A stretch of 64,000 bases of DNA, from positions 1-64,000 of the IMG/VR virus record IMGVR_UViG_3300021376_000042. One strand, written 5' to 3'. Below the pieces are notes generated by a model. It ran no database searches, was not told the origin of the DNA, and saw only the letters and a list, made by a program, of their open reading frames with translations. A program made the translations under genes and the position numbers. This stretch comes from a virus. Shown one piece after another: positions 21,919 to 30,566 of the stretch (its first letter is position 1; the number at the start of each line of letters is the position of its first letter).

Positions 21919-22634
21919 TACTCGAAAAAATTTAGAATGCCCTCCACATTAACATGATGATTATAGCCACATTTTGCACATTGTATATCTTGGTCAAGCA
22001 CAACAGTTGGTGTCGTCAAAAAGAATAATTTTACTTTTCGTATTTGATCTAAAGTTAAAGATTCAAAAAAGTCTCTTAATTCTTCTTTAGGCGTTTCATC
22101 TGCTTTATACAAATCATCGTCATCGTAAATATAATCAACATAATTTACAATTAATTCAAATCCACCATCATCAGTTTCATTTAAAACTTCTGGTGGTAAC
22201 TGTAGAGTTGGATATTTAAATACAACACCAACTTTATCTGTTAGTCTTACATTTTTATCATGATCCTCTGGAATCTGATACTTAATGTTCTTTAAATGTA
22301 AATCAAATTCGGTAATATGTCCGCATGTATTTCCTTCGACGACATTGTCGCAAGTAAAATTCATTTGCACATTTTCGCCGACTGAATTAATTCTTAAATT
22401 AATAAAAATCATTTCTATGTCGAATACTGGAAGAGATTCAACGTCAATCTCTTCCATACAGCAATTTTGAATAATCTGTTTCATAGTTTTGAACACATCA
22501 TTCAAATCATCAGATTCTTTAGCCATTAGAAGAAGTTTTTCTTCTTTCACTAAGAATGGACGAAACTTTAATTTACGATCAATAGAATTTAATTGAACTT
22601 CAAACACAGGATGATCAAGTTTTGGCAAAGGCAT
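21918..22634 (-). CDS. gp26: gp26-like baseplate hub subunit
   Basis: The 238-aa protein begins MPLPKLDHPVFEVQLNS and contains KFRPFLVKEEKLLLMAKES, the conserved core of the T4 gp26/T4_baseplate family. Two Cys pairs (TCDNVVEGNTCGH and QCAKCGYNHH) look like a zinc ribbon split by about 100 residues, as in marine relatives. It is part of the central hub with gp27, gp51 and gp54. Confidence 0.8.
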   Translation of the reverse strand: MPLPKLDHPVFEVQLNSIDRKLKFRPFLVKEEKLLLMAKESDDLNDVFKTMKQIIQNCCMEEIDVESLPVFDIEMIFINLRINSVGENVQMNFTCDNVVEGNTCGHITEFDLHLKNIKYQIPEDHDKNVRLTDKVGVVFKYPTLQLPPEVLNETDDGGFELIVNYVDYIYDDDDLYKADETPKEELRDFFESLTLDQIRKVKLFFLTTPTVVLDQDIQCAKCGYNHHVNVEGILNFFE

Positions 22635-22653
22635 AATTTACTCCATATTAAGA

Positions 22654-23379
22654 TTATCTTCCACCAGGTCTTAAACCTGCAGCAAATAGACCAAGCAATG
22701 GTGGTGATGTTATTGGTTTAATTCCAGATGTTCGACTACCACTTCCAGGTTTAAATGAATTTCCACCAGCACCTTGTGGGTTTGTGGGTTGCGCTGGCGT
22801 AGCAGGTTTAGTTGGTGCTCCAGCGGCGGTTTGTTGATTCAATCCAAATTTTTCAGTATTATTTGTTGACCAATAGTCATACTTAAAGGTGACTGACAGT
22901 TTATGAATACCATCATCACCCCAATTTAGTGTGAGTGGAGATAATGTTATTGGAAATGCGTTCCACAAAGAAACAATGTATGATGGTTCACCAGTCTCAT
23001 AAAACTGTGTGACATTAATTTTAGCAACATATTCGTTTTTATAACGCAATTCATATCTATTAATTGGTACTATTAGATTCATCCAGTAATCAAATAGTTT
23101 CTTTTCCCATAAATCGCCTGCACATATGAAGGTAAGCGTAACATCATTAAATGAGGCGAAAGAAGCTGCAGGTGCAGGAACACCATATATCTTAGCATCT
23201 ACTGTGTTGATATTGTATCCTGGAAGTTCTGCAGCTTCACATTGAAATCTCAGTTCTTTAAAATCAACATCACTTGCTACAAAACCAGATGGCTTCGAGA
23301 TTTCAACATGAAATTTAGAAACCTTTGCAAAGTCTTTGTGTTTTGCAAAATTACTTAAAAAGTCATCTGGTTTAAACAT
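22654..23379 (-). CDS. gp54: gp54-like tail-tube initiator/tube-type protein
   Basis: The 241-aa protein has the tube fold pattern: SKFHVEISKPSG, LRFQCEAAELPGYNINTVDA, FICAGDLWEKKLFDYWMN and LWNAFPITLSPLTLNWGDDG, then a Pro/Gly-rich tail of about 60 residues. This is typical of gp54/gp19-like tube proteins, which start or build the tail tube on the baseplate. Because it lies with hub genes gp26 and gp51, gp54 is the better name; a gp19-type tube is the alternative. Confidence 0.7.
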   Translation of the reverse strand: MFKPDDFLSNFAKHKDFAKVSKFHVEISKPSGFVASDVDFKELRFQCEAAELPGYNINTVDAKIYGVPAPAASFASFNDVTLTFICAGDLWEKKLFDYWMNLIVPINRYELRYKNEYVAKINVTQFYETGEPSYIVSLWNAFPITLSPLTLNWGDDGIHKLSVTFKYDYWSTNNTEKFGLNQQTAAGAPTKPATPAQPTNPQGAGGNSFKPGSGSRTSGIKPITSPPLLGLFAAGLRPGGR

Positions 23380-23927
23380 TAGGTCTTATACACCATTTTT
23401 TGTACAGGTAGGAAGATTGCAGTCTCCCAGTTATCGGGTTCAATATAGATAATCGAAGACATAATATGAGAAAACAGATATCGCTTAACACAAGGTTCAA
23501 TAAGTTTGTATCTTCGCGATTTAGATAATAAACTATAAGCCAAATTAAATCTTGTGGTATTGTTATATTTATCGTTGTTTATGAAATCATGTAGTCTGTC
23601 AAGCAGAGCCAAACGATTATATGGATCAAGATAGTGTAAATTTAATCCTGAAAAACCATCTGAATAGATATCCATTGGTATAACTAACGGATACATATCC
23701 CAGACTGGCAAGGTATCCTTGTATTTCGGATCATATTTGTATATGAACATTCTTCCTATAAACACATTAGATGAAATACGATTTGGATCATTTAGAATAT
23801 TACTACGATTTGTCGGAATGCGCGTTTTAGAAATTTTATCTAACAACCAAGATCTGGCTGTATCTGTTCTTGGTCGAATGCCAGCGGCATTCATCTGTTT
23901 ATTGAATTTATCAAATAGCGATGGCAT
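23379..23927 (-). CDS. Conserved T4-like phage protein next to gp4
   Basis: The 182-aa protein (MPSLFDKFNKQMNAAGIRPR) contains FIGRMFIYKYDPKYKDTLPV, then PLVIPMDIYSDGFSGLNLHY. I associate this pattern with a protein next to gp4 in T4-like marine phages, with a high share of Tyr and Arg. In T4 the neighbours of gene 4 include gene 2 (DNA-end protector), so it could be a gp2-like head-completion protein, but I see no motif to prove it. It overlaps both neighbours by single bases. Confidence 0.6.
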   Translation of the reverse strand: MPSLFDKFNKQMNAAGIRPRTDTARSWLLDKISKTRIPTNRSNILNDPNRISSNVFIGRMFIYKYDPKYKDTLPVWDMYPLVIPMDIYSDGFSGLNLHYLDPYNRLALLDRLHDFINNDKYNNTTRFNLAYSLLSKSRRYKLIEPCVKRYLFSHIMSSIIYIEPDNWETAIFLPVQKMVYKT

Positions 23928-24361
23928 TAGATTCCTAGTTCTTCCTCAGTTATAATCATAAACTTCCATCTACGATCTTTGCAATACTCATCAGCTGCCT
24001 TCCATTTTGCTTCGTTAATACCATATGTTGTAACTTCTCGAATATATCGTTTGGTAACTTTCTTTTGAATTTTGGGCGGAACAGACTGACTTTTAGGTTT
24101 TACTTCAAGAATCATAGACTCGGTTAATCCAGTTTTATTTCGTATTCTTACAAAAAAGTCTGGAAAGTAACGATGCCATTTTCCATCAACTGGGGATAAA
24201 TATGGTATAACTATTTCCTCATTCGACCAACCAATTACATTCGGATTGCCATCTAGGTGCACCATTACTCGGCGTTCCCATAACGATCTGTACCAGATGT
24301 TTGTTGGATCACCTAAATATTTATTGGTATTTTTAGGACTAAATTTACCATTATAAGCCAT
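23927..24361 (-). CDS. gp4: gp4-like head completion protein (nuclease fold)
   Basis: The 144-aa protein begins MAYNGKFSPKNTNKYLGDP and contains IWYRSLWERRVM and HRYFPDFFVR, then SMILEVKPKSQ. The D...E-x-K spacing is the PD-(D/E)XK/TnsA-like nuclease core known for T4 gp4 (50/4), which completes heads before tail joining and may trim DNA ends. It is the first gene of the minus-strand block. TATAAATA on the minus strand ends only four bases before its ATG. Confidence 0.85.
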   Translation of the reverse strand: MAYNGKFSPKNTNKYLGDPTNIWYRSLWERRVMVHLDGNPNVIGWSNEEIVIPYLSPVDGKWHRYFPDFFVRIRNKTGLTESMILEVKPKSQSVPPKIQKKVTKRYIREVTTYGINEAKWKAADEYCKDRRWKFMIITEEELGI

Positions 24362-24365
24362 CAGT

Positions 24366-24373
24366 TATTTATA
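24366..24373 (-). promoter_or_regulatory. Minus-strand late promoter octamer TATAAATA
   Basis: The plus strand reads TATTTATA, so the minus strand has a perfect TATAAATA facing the gp4 block, in the 21-base gap between divergent genes. Transcription would begin at about the gp4 ATG. A possible plus-strand partner, CCTAAATA at 24312-24319, lies inside gp4 and faces gp48. Confidence 0.5.
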
Positions 24374-24382
24374 GGACCATTC

Positions 24383-25576
24383 ATGGCAATCGTCAACAGC
24401 CCTCTTCGCAATCAAATTATGAGCGATCCGAAGGTCGTCAAAAATCCCCAATCCAATGCGAATAAAAATCCTAGTGGACCGCAAGCAAAATTGAGCAGTA
24501 GCCCCTATAACGTACAGGATTTAAGATTTCCTAAAGAAGTTGCAATCAATGCAAAGAATAAACATTGGATAAGATTTACGCCTACAATTCAACAAGCAGG
24601 TTCATATAAAACCAGTTTTGCTAATGGCGGATTAGGTTCTGCTGATGCAAACAGAGCAGAATTTGGCGGGCAACTAGGTTCTGGTGCCGATCCATTGAGT
24701 GCTGGTGCTGCATTAGCAGGTTTAGGTGCTATTGGTATTGCCGAAGGTGCCGTTACTGGCGATTTTGGTAAAGGTGGTGACATTTTAAAGAATGCATTGA
24801 GTAAAAGTAAATTAGGATTAGGAAAGGCAATTGGATTAGGATTATCCGTCGTTGGCTCTTTAGCAGTTACAGGTGCAGTTGTTGCTGGAATAGATCTAAC
24901 TCGTAAGACGCGCCGAGCTGCATCTTATATCTCGCTCTATATGCCAGACACAATAAATGTGACTGTTGTAAATGACTATGACCAATTAAGTTTAACTCAA
25001 GCATTAGGAAAGGCAGGTTTGGCAGCTCAATCTGGTGCAGAAATAGTTGGCGGAGAACTGAAAGCAGCTGGTGGCGGCGCAGGACCAGGAACAGCTGAAA
25101 TTGGTGGGTTTTTGGCAGAAAAAACTGGTAATTTTGGTTCAGGAATTACTGACGCACTATTATTTTCAGCTGGCTATGCACAAAACCCACAAATTGAACT
25201 ACTTTTTAAGTCTATTCAAAATCGTGAATTTCTTTTCGATTTTAAATTCGTCCCAAAAACACAAGACGAATCTGTCGCAATTATAAACATCATTAAGGCA
25301 TTTCGATATCATGCCGCACCAGAAATTCCAACGATAGGCGGTGGTAGATATTTCGTGCCACCAGATGAATTTGATATTCAATTTATGTATGGCGACTCTG
25401 AGAATAGAAATATACCAAAAGTTTCAACTTGTGTATTGCAAGGTATTGATGTAAACTATGCTTCTGCTGGTCAATGGACAACCTTCGCAAATGGTATGCC
25501 TGTTGAGATTGCTATGCAACTTCGATTTAAAGAAGTCGAGATTATGCACAAGAAACTTATCGAGAAGGGATACTGA
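24383..25576 (+). CDS. gp48: gp48-like baseplate tail-tube cap
   Basis: The 397-aa protein has an N-terminal Asn/Pro-rich arm, a region ISLYMPDTINVTVVNDYDQL, a Gly/Ala-rich insert and a C-terminal tube-like domain (NREFLFDFKFVPKTQDES, then IIKAFRYHAAPE and RYFVPPDEFDIQFMY). This fits gp48, which with gp54 caps the hub and nucleates the tail tube. It is divergent from gp4 and is the first gene of the long forward baseplate run. It overlaps gp53 by one base. Confidence 0.8.
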   Translation: MAIVNSPLRNQIMSDPKVVKNPQSNANKNPSGPQAKLSSSPYNVQDLRFPKEVAINAKNKHWIRFTPTIQQAGSYKTSFANGGLGSADANRAEFGGQLGSGADPLSAGAALAGLGAIGIAEGAVTGDFGKGGDILKNALSKSKLGLGKAIGLGLSVVGSLAVTGAVVAGIDLTRKTRRAASYISLYMPDTINVTVVNDYDQLSLTQALGKAGLAAQSGAEIVGGELKAAGGGAGPGTAEIGGFLAEKTGNFGSGITDALLFSAGYAQNPQIELLFKSIQNREFLFDFKFVPKTQDESVAIINIIKAFRYHAAPEIPTIGGGRYFVPPDEFDIQFMYGDSENRNIPKVSTCVLQGIDVNYASAGQWTTFANGMPVEIAMQLRFKEVEIMHKKLIEKGY

Positions 25577-26250
25577 TGAAATATTTTGAGAGTTTTTCAA
25601 AATTAGTCTACACCTTCGGGCAAGATAATTTTAATCAACAGTTGGTTACAAATATTTTTGCTCGATCTAACTTTTTGCGTGAAGTTGCAAATAATGTTGA
25701 CATTGCTTATGAATATCAAGTTCAAGATTCAGACACACCTGAGATTATCGCACATAAAGTTTATGGCGATGCATATAGAAGCTGGATAGTTTTGCTGTAC
25801 AACAAAATTATTAATCCTTACTATGATTGGCCAATGAAAAATGATGTTCTAGAGACGTATGTTGCAAACAAATACCACATAACATTAGAGCAATCAAAAT
25901 CTACAATTCATCATTACGAGAAAGAAATAGAACAAACGGCAACTTATGGCGGTGTTGTGTTAGATAAAAATACAACAACCTATACAATATCTACATACGA
26001 TTATAATCAAAATACTGGATCATTGGTATTAAACACATTACCAAATACAGCAGATACTTATGTAACTATAAGTACCGAAACATTTAATTATAACACATAT
26101 ATTTTAACTGTTACTACTAATCATAAAGCAGTATCAAATTTTACTTATGAATTTAATGAAAATGAAAAACGAAGAAAAATAAAGTTACTGGAAGATATCT
26201 ACGTTGCTCAAATTGAACAAGAATTTAAAGAGATTATGAGAGATGGCTAA
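25576..26250 (+). CDS. gp53: gp53-like baseplate wedge subunit
   Basis: The 224-aa protein has the LysM-like gp53 core DTPEIIAHKVYGDAYRSWIV followed by NKIINPYYDWPM, close to T4 gp53 (ELANAIYGN...YWVLL, NDNYDPYYGW). gp53 clamps neighbouring wedges onto the hub. A Thr/Tyr-rich insert at about 110-190 is larger than in T4. Its last eight bases overlap the next start. Confidence 0.85.
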   Translation: MKYFESFSKLVYTFGQDNFNQQLVTNIFARSNFLREVANNVDIAYEYQVQDSDTPEIIAHKVYGDAYRSWIVLLYNKIINPYYDWPMKNDVLETYVANKYHITLEQSKSTIHHYEKEIEQTATYGGVVLDKNTTTYTISTYDYNQNTGSLVLNTLPNTADTYVTISTETFNYNTYILTVTTNHKAVSNFTYEFNENEKRRKIKLLEDIYVAQIEQEFKEIMRDG

Positions 26251-27538
26251 CGGACCAGTAAGTTCCAAACAATCGTCCATACAAAAACTTAATCTGATTA
26301 ATTCTGGTGGGCAAAGCATAAATCTTGCTGAAATATATGTTCAATTGCAAATCTACCAAGATATATTTGCGCAATGTATGTCAGGTAAATTGTTGGTGGT
26401 CGATTCAAAAGAAACATTCACAAATTTTTATCTCTGCGGTAATGAATATTTACATGTTGTTCTTGACAAACCTGGATTAAATCGACCTTTTGAAAGAATC
26501 TTTAGAGTGTATAAAGTTGCAGATAGAAAAGCAACTTCTAATTCTGGTCAGATGTATGATGTTTATTTTTGTTCAGATGAATTTATTTCTTCAAATTCTA
26601 TGCTTGTAAGTAAATCATATAAATCTACTAAAATTAAAGATGTAGTTCTAGATATTTTAAGCAAAGAACTTAAAGTAGAGTCTAATCGTATTGCTAAATT
26701 AGAAGACACGCAAGGAAATTTTGATTTTATTATTCCAGCATATCGTCCATTTGAAGCAATACAATGGGCAACGGCTCGCGGTTATGCTCAAGATAAATTT
26801 TGTTATATGTTTTTTGAAAATAAAGATGGCTTTCAATTAACATCATTACAAACAATGATGAAGCAAAAACCATATAAAAAAATAAAGTATGAAGTTAAGT
26901 TGTCGGATAGCGATCCATCATTGAATAAAGACTCAATGGACGACTTTGAGATTATAAATGACTTTGATATGATCACTTCAATGACAAATGGATCGTTCGC
27001 CTCAAGATTGCTTACTATTGACTTATTTTCTCAGAAACATGAGACTCTTGATTATAGTTTAGAAGTTGCTGAAGCCAAGAAAAATCTACTAAACAAATTT
27101 AAACCTGTTAATAGTTTTAAAAATTCTAAAGATCAAACTCTTTTTACTGCCTATAATTCGTTTTTTAGAACTTATTTGACGATAAACGACACAAAATCAG
27201 AAAAAAGTAACGATATTAAATTTTGGTTACTACCAAGAGCATTACATATGTCTCTTTTAAATCATTTTCGCATTAAAGTTACGCTTCCTGGTGACACGGA
27301 AATGAAGGCAGGAGACGTTGTTGAGGTCGAATTTCCACTTTTTGAAGGAAAACAGAGTGGTGGAAGAAGTTTGAATAAAAAATTATCTGGAAAGTACATT
27401 GTTTCTGCTGTAAACTATAAAATTATTCGTGAGGAAAACTCATTTGAGTGTGTTGCTGAACTTGCAACTGATTCTTTCTCTGAACCACTACCAGCAGCCA
27501 AAGATGGATTGAATAAATTGGCTAAAAAGGGTAAATAA
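26243..27538 (+). CDS. gp27: gp27-like baseplate hub subunit
   Basis: The 431-aa protein has the tube-like beta domains and the stretch FIIPAYRPFEAIQWATARGY, then YMFFENKDGFQLTSL, typical of gp27/VgrG-base hub proteins, with GDTEMKAGDVVEVEFPLFEG near the end. gp27 forms the trimeric collar that joins the gp5 spike to the tube. The gp5 gene begins immediately (its ATG overlaps the stop TAATG). Confidence 0.82.
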   Translation: MANGPVSSKQSSIQKLNLINSGGQSINLAEIYVQLQIYQDIFAQCMSGKLLVVDSKETFTNFYLCGNEYLHVVLDKPGLNRPFERIFRVYKVADRKATSNSGQMYDVYFCSDEFISSNSMLVSKSYKSTKIKDVVLDILSKELKVESNRIAKLEDTQGNFDFIIPAYRPFEAIQWATARGYAQDKFCYMFFENKDGFQLTSLQTMMKQKPYKKIKYEVKLSDSDPSLNKDSMDDFEIINDFDMITSMTNGSFASRLLTIDLFSQKHETLDYSLEVAEAKKNLLNKFKPVNSFKNSKDQTLFTAYNSFFRTYLTINDTKSEKSNDIKFWLLPRALHMSLLNHFRIKVTLPGDTEMKAGDVVEVEFPLFEGKQSGGRSLNKKLSGKYIVSAVNYKIIREENSFECVAELATDSFSEPLPAAKDGLNKLAKKGK

Positions 27539-29256
27539 TGCCTGGTGCAATTAAAAATTTTATAGGATTAGAAGGATTTATATGGTGGATCGGCGTTGTT
27601 GAAGATCGCCAGGATCCAGAACAACTTGGTCGCGTCCGTGTTCGTTGTTTTGGATTTCACTCAGATGACAAATCATTAATTCCGACTGATTCATTACCAT
27701 GGGCACATCCAATTTTACCAATTAATGCTCCTAATGTGTATACACCGAAAGAAGGAGACATGGTTTTTGGATTTTTTGTCGATGGAACGAATGCTCAGAA
27801 TCCTGCTATTCTTGGAATTTTCCCAGGCAAACCCGAAGAAAAACCAAAGTATGAAAGAGGATTCTCTGATCCAGGAAATACGCTTTCTGGTCGTCCTAAA
27901 AAACCAGATGATGATTCTGACAAGTATCCAAAGAGTAAATATTTAAAAGAACCAACGCTCAACAGATTATCTCGCGGTAAAGTTGATAGTACAATTATAG
28001 CAACTCGAAAGAAAAATCTAAAAAAGAATGTAAAGTCTGCTGGTGGTGTTAATTGGAGCGAACCTGCGCCATCTTTTAAACCAAAATACCCATACAACAA
28101 TGCTCTTGAATCTGAATCGGGGCATGCACTAGAATTTGATGATACACCTGGTAATGAGCGCGTACATTTGGCTCATCGTAAGGGTGCATACATGGAATAT
28201 GATAAAGATGGCTCTAAAATTCAGAGAGTTCAGAAAGATAATTATTCTGTGATTATGGGCGATGACTTTATTTACATCAAAGGCAAAGCTGCAATTACAG
28301 TTGATGGTAATTTTAATCTTAAAACAAAAACAATTAACATTGAAGCATCTGAGATTAACATGGCAGCTGATGGTGCCGTTAAAATCAAAGGCAGCTCGGT
28401 TAAAATTGAATCAACAGGTGGAATGGACCTCAAAGCTGGCGGCGGTGGTAAATTTACAGCTGGTGGGCGACTAGATTTGAAGGGTGCCACAGCTGGTCTT
28501 GGTGGTGCTACGGTTGATATCCCAGCTGGAAAGGTAAATATCCAAAGCGGATCAGTGAAATCAGCTTCTGGCACTGGATTGAAGGGTGGTGGATCAACAC
28601 CATCATCAGAAGATGTACAAGAATCCGCAAGTGATGCAGCTGCACTGGCAGCAAACCCAGCTGCGAAAGCAAATTCTGTTTCAGCTGGCGCTGATTCATT
28701 GCAGGAAGTTAAAGTTACATCTAAGAAAGTTGAAGTTCCAAAGGGTCAATCAGTTCTCGGAAAAATTGCTGGCGGTATCACATCAACCATCAGTGGTGTG
28801 GCTCAATCTCTTGGCGCTGCCGCTGATGGTATCATTAAAGATTTTGCTAACAAACTGCCAATAGGAGAATTGGCAGGTAAAGTTGATGGGTTTGGTATCG
28901 CTATTAATAATAATGTAGCTGATATTATCTCATTAGCGAGAGATCCTAAGCAGTTCCTTTTGAATAGGATAGATCAAGTTTCCCAGCTGGCGTTTAATAA
29001 CAATGTGGAATTTAAGTTTGACCGTACAATTCAAAATGAAATTTTGACAACAGTTTATAACATTGCACAAAATCAACTAACAAATGTGATCGCTAAACAC
29101 ACTTATCCTAAAACGGAAACTATTCAGATCGACAATGTTCCATCATATGCTGCGAACCCAGAAGTTTTTGAGCGATTTGAGGCTCAAACTGATGAAGCTG
29201 AACAAAACCAAGAAGTGCTTGATATATTAAAGTCTATTAATGGGGGTCAGTCATAA
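27538..29256 (+). CDS. gp5: gp5-like central spike, without lysozyme domain
   Basis: The 572-aa protein opens with the gp5/VgrG OB fold (WIGVVEDRQDPEQLGRVRVR, then GDMVFGFFVDG and ILGIFPG). A charged linker leads to GHALEFDDTPGNERVHLAHR and a beta-helix built of short repeats (KAAITVDGNFNLKTKTINIE, VKIKGSSVKIES) that forms the needle. T4 gp5 has a lysozyme domain between OB fold and helix; none is seen here. The C-terminal third is Ala/Ser-rich and helical. The peptidoglycan-cutting role is probably taken by the GH19 domain of the minus-strand 1040-aa protein. Confidence 0.85.
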   Translation: MPGAIKNFIGLEGFIWWIGVVEDRQDPEQLGRVRVRCFGFHSDDKSLIPTDSLPWAHPILPINAPNVYTPKEGDMVFGFFVDGTNAQNPAILGIFPGKPEEKPKYERGFSDPGNTLSGRPKKPDDDSDKYPKSKYLKEPTLNRLSRGKVDSTIIATRKKNLKKNVKSAGGVNWSEPAPSFKPKYPYNNALESESGHALEFDDTPGNERVHLAHRKGAYMEYDKDGSKIQRVQKDNYSVIMGDDFIYIKGKAAITVDGNFNLKTKTINIEASEINMAADGAVKIKGSSVKIESTGGMDLKAGGGGKFTAGGRLDLKGATAGLGGATVDIPAGKVNIQSGSVKSASGTGLKGGGSTPSSEDVQESASDAAALAANPAAKANSVSAGADSLQEVKVTSKKVEVPKGQSVLGKIAGGITSTISGVAQSLGAAADGIIKDFANKLPIGELAGKVDGFGIAINNNVADIISLARDPKQFLLNRIDQVSQLAFNNNVEFKFDRTIQNEILTTVYNIAQNQLTNVIAKHTYPKTETIQIDNVPSYAANPEVFERFEAQTDEAEQNQEVLDILKSINGGQS

Positions 29257-30167
29257 TGGCATTAACAGAAGCAAAAGCAAAAATTATTGCTAAAATCGAG
29301 GCTAAACTTTTAGATAAAATCAATGACATTAAAACGAACGGTGGAACTAATCTGCAGCAAATAAAGACGGTCACAGTTGGTGGATTGCCTGTAGCAATTA
29401 GAACGGGTGGTGCAGGAGCTCTTGGTGGTGCGCTTGGAAAAATTGCATCTGTTGTTCAAGAAGCTGGGTCTATTGCCTCATTAGTCCAAAATCCTGTTGG
29501 ATTGGCGCAATCCGCCATTGGAAGTGCTGTGAGTGGTGTAAGTGGTAAATTGGGTGACATTACAGGTAAACTTACTGGTGGTCAGTTATCTAATATAACA
29601 AACGCCATATCTCAAGTTACGACAAAACTAGGCGATCTTCAGGCTCATACATCTAATCTTTCTGGCTTATCCTCTGCGATAAATGATGCCGTACCAGATT
29701 TTAAGAAACTACAGAATGTCGGTGAGATGTTAAATGGATTGGGCTCTGACACTACCAAAGGGTTTCTTGCTAATACCGCAGGCGCTCTTAAATCAGGCGA
29801 CACTCTTAACACAATTAAAGATAAACTAAACATAAGCGTTCAGTCTAAAATGGATCAGATTTTAAGATTAGATTCCGGAACAATATCTGGGCAGACTGCG
29901 ATAGCAACTATTGTAACGGATATTAATGAACTACTAAATAATCAAGCAAATGTTATGAATGACATTGTTGAAATAGATACAAATAATTTTAATGAGGCTT
30001 CTAATAATTTAACGGCATCTTCCGATGTTATAGGTCTAACAGACGAATACAATGACCCAGATAGCGTAACTTATTCTATGTTTGTTGATCTTGGTGTCGC
30101 CAAAGAATCTACGTTAACAGCATTTGACAATGCCGTAGAGCAATCTGAGCAGGAATTTGAGGGATAG
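29256..30167 (+). CDS. Hypothetical structural protein between gp5 and gp25 (303 aa)
   Basis: This 303-aa protein is rich in Gly, Ala, Ser and Thr, with amphipathic helices (NITNAISQVTTKLGDLQAHT) and no Cys. The N terminus (MALTEAKAKIIAKIEAKLLD) is a basic helix. Its TAATG overlap with gp5 and position before gp25 show it belongs to the hub/wedge operon. No family is recognised; it may be a spike-associated or assembly protein. Confidence 0.6.
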   Translation: MALTEAKAKIIAKIEAKLLDKINDIKTNGGTNLQQIKTVTVGGLPVAIRTGGAGALGGALGKIASVVQEAGSIASLVQNPVGLAQSAIGSAVSGVSGKLGDITGKLTGGQLSNITNAISQVTTKLGDLQAHTSNLSGLSSAINDAVPDFKKLQNVGEMLNGLGSDTTKGFLANTAGALKSGDTLNTIKDKLNISVQSKMDQILRLDSGTISGQTAIATIVTDINELLNNQANVMNDIVEIDTNNFNEASNNLTASSDVIGLTDEYNDPDSVTYSMFVDLGVAKESTLTAFDNAVEQSEQEFEG

Positions 30168-30170
30168 TAA

Positions 30171-30563
30171 ATGAGTTTGGTCGCTCGAAAATACACAGAT
30201 TTTGACTTAAATTTCGGAATTCATCCAGTCACAAAGGATATTTTAAAAAAGAAAGACGAGAACTCTATTGCGCAATCAATTAAAACACTGCTCCTCACTT
30301 CGCATTATGAAAGACCATTTAATCCAGATTTAGGTTCAAATCTAAAGAGATTTTTGTTTGAGCCAATAGATGATGTAACTACAACACTCATCCGTGATTC
30401 AATATTTGAAACATTAAAAAACTATGAGCCAAGAATAACTATTGAGGAAATAACTGCAACACCTAATTTTGATCTTGATCAATATGATGTTACAATAACT
30501 TTTTTTATAAAAAATGTTTTAGATCCAATAACAATCTCATTTTTCTTGGAGCGAATAAGATAA
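30171..30563 (+). CDS. gp25: gp25-like baseplate wedge subunit
   Basis: The 130-aa protein is a clear gp25/GPW family member: FDLNFGIHPVTKDIL, SIAQSIKTLLLTSHYERPFN with the conserved E-R-P-F/N motif, and FLFEPIDD. gp25 nucleates the sheath and lies at the wedge core with gp6 and gp7. Length equals the T4 protein. Confidence 0.92.
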   Translation: MSLVARKYTDFDLNFGIHPVTKDILKKKDENSIAQSIKTLLLTSHYERPFNPDLGSNLKRFLFEPIDDVTTTLIRDSIFETLKNYEPRITIEEITATPNFDLDQYDVTITFFIKNVLDPITISFFLERIR

Positions 30564-30566
30564 CAA

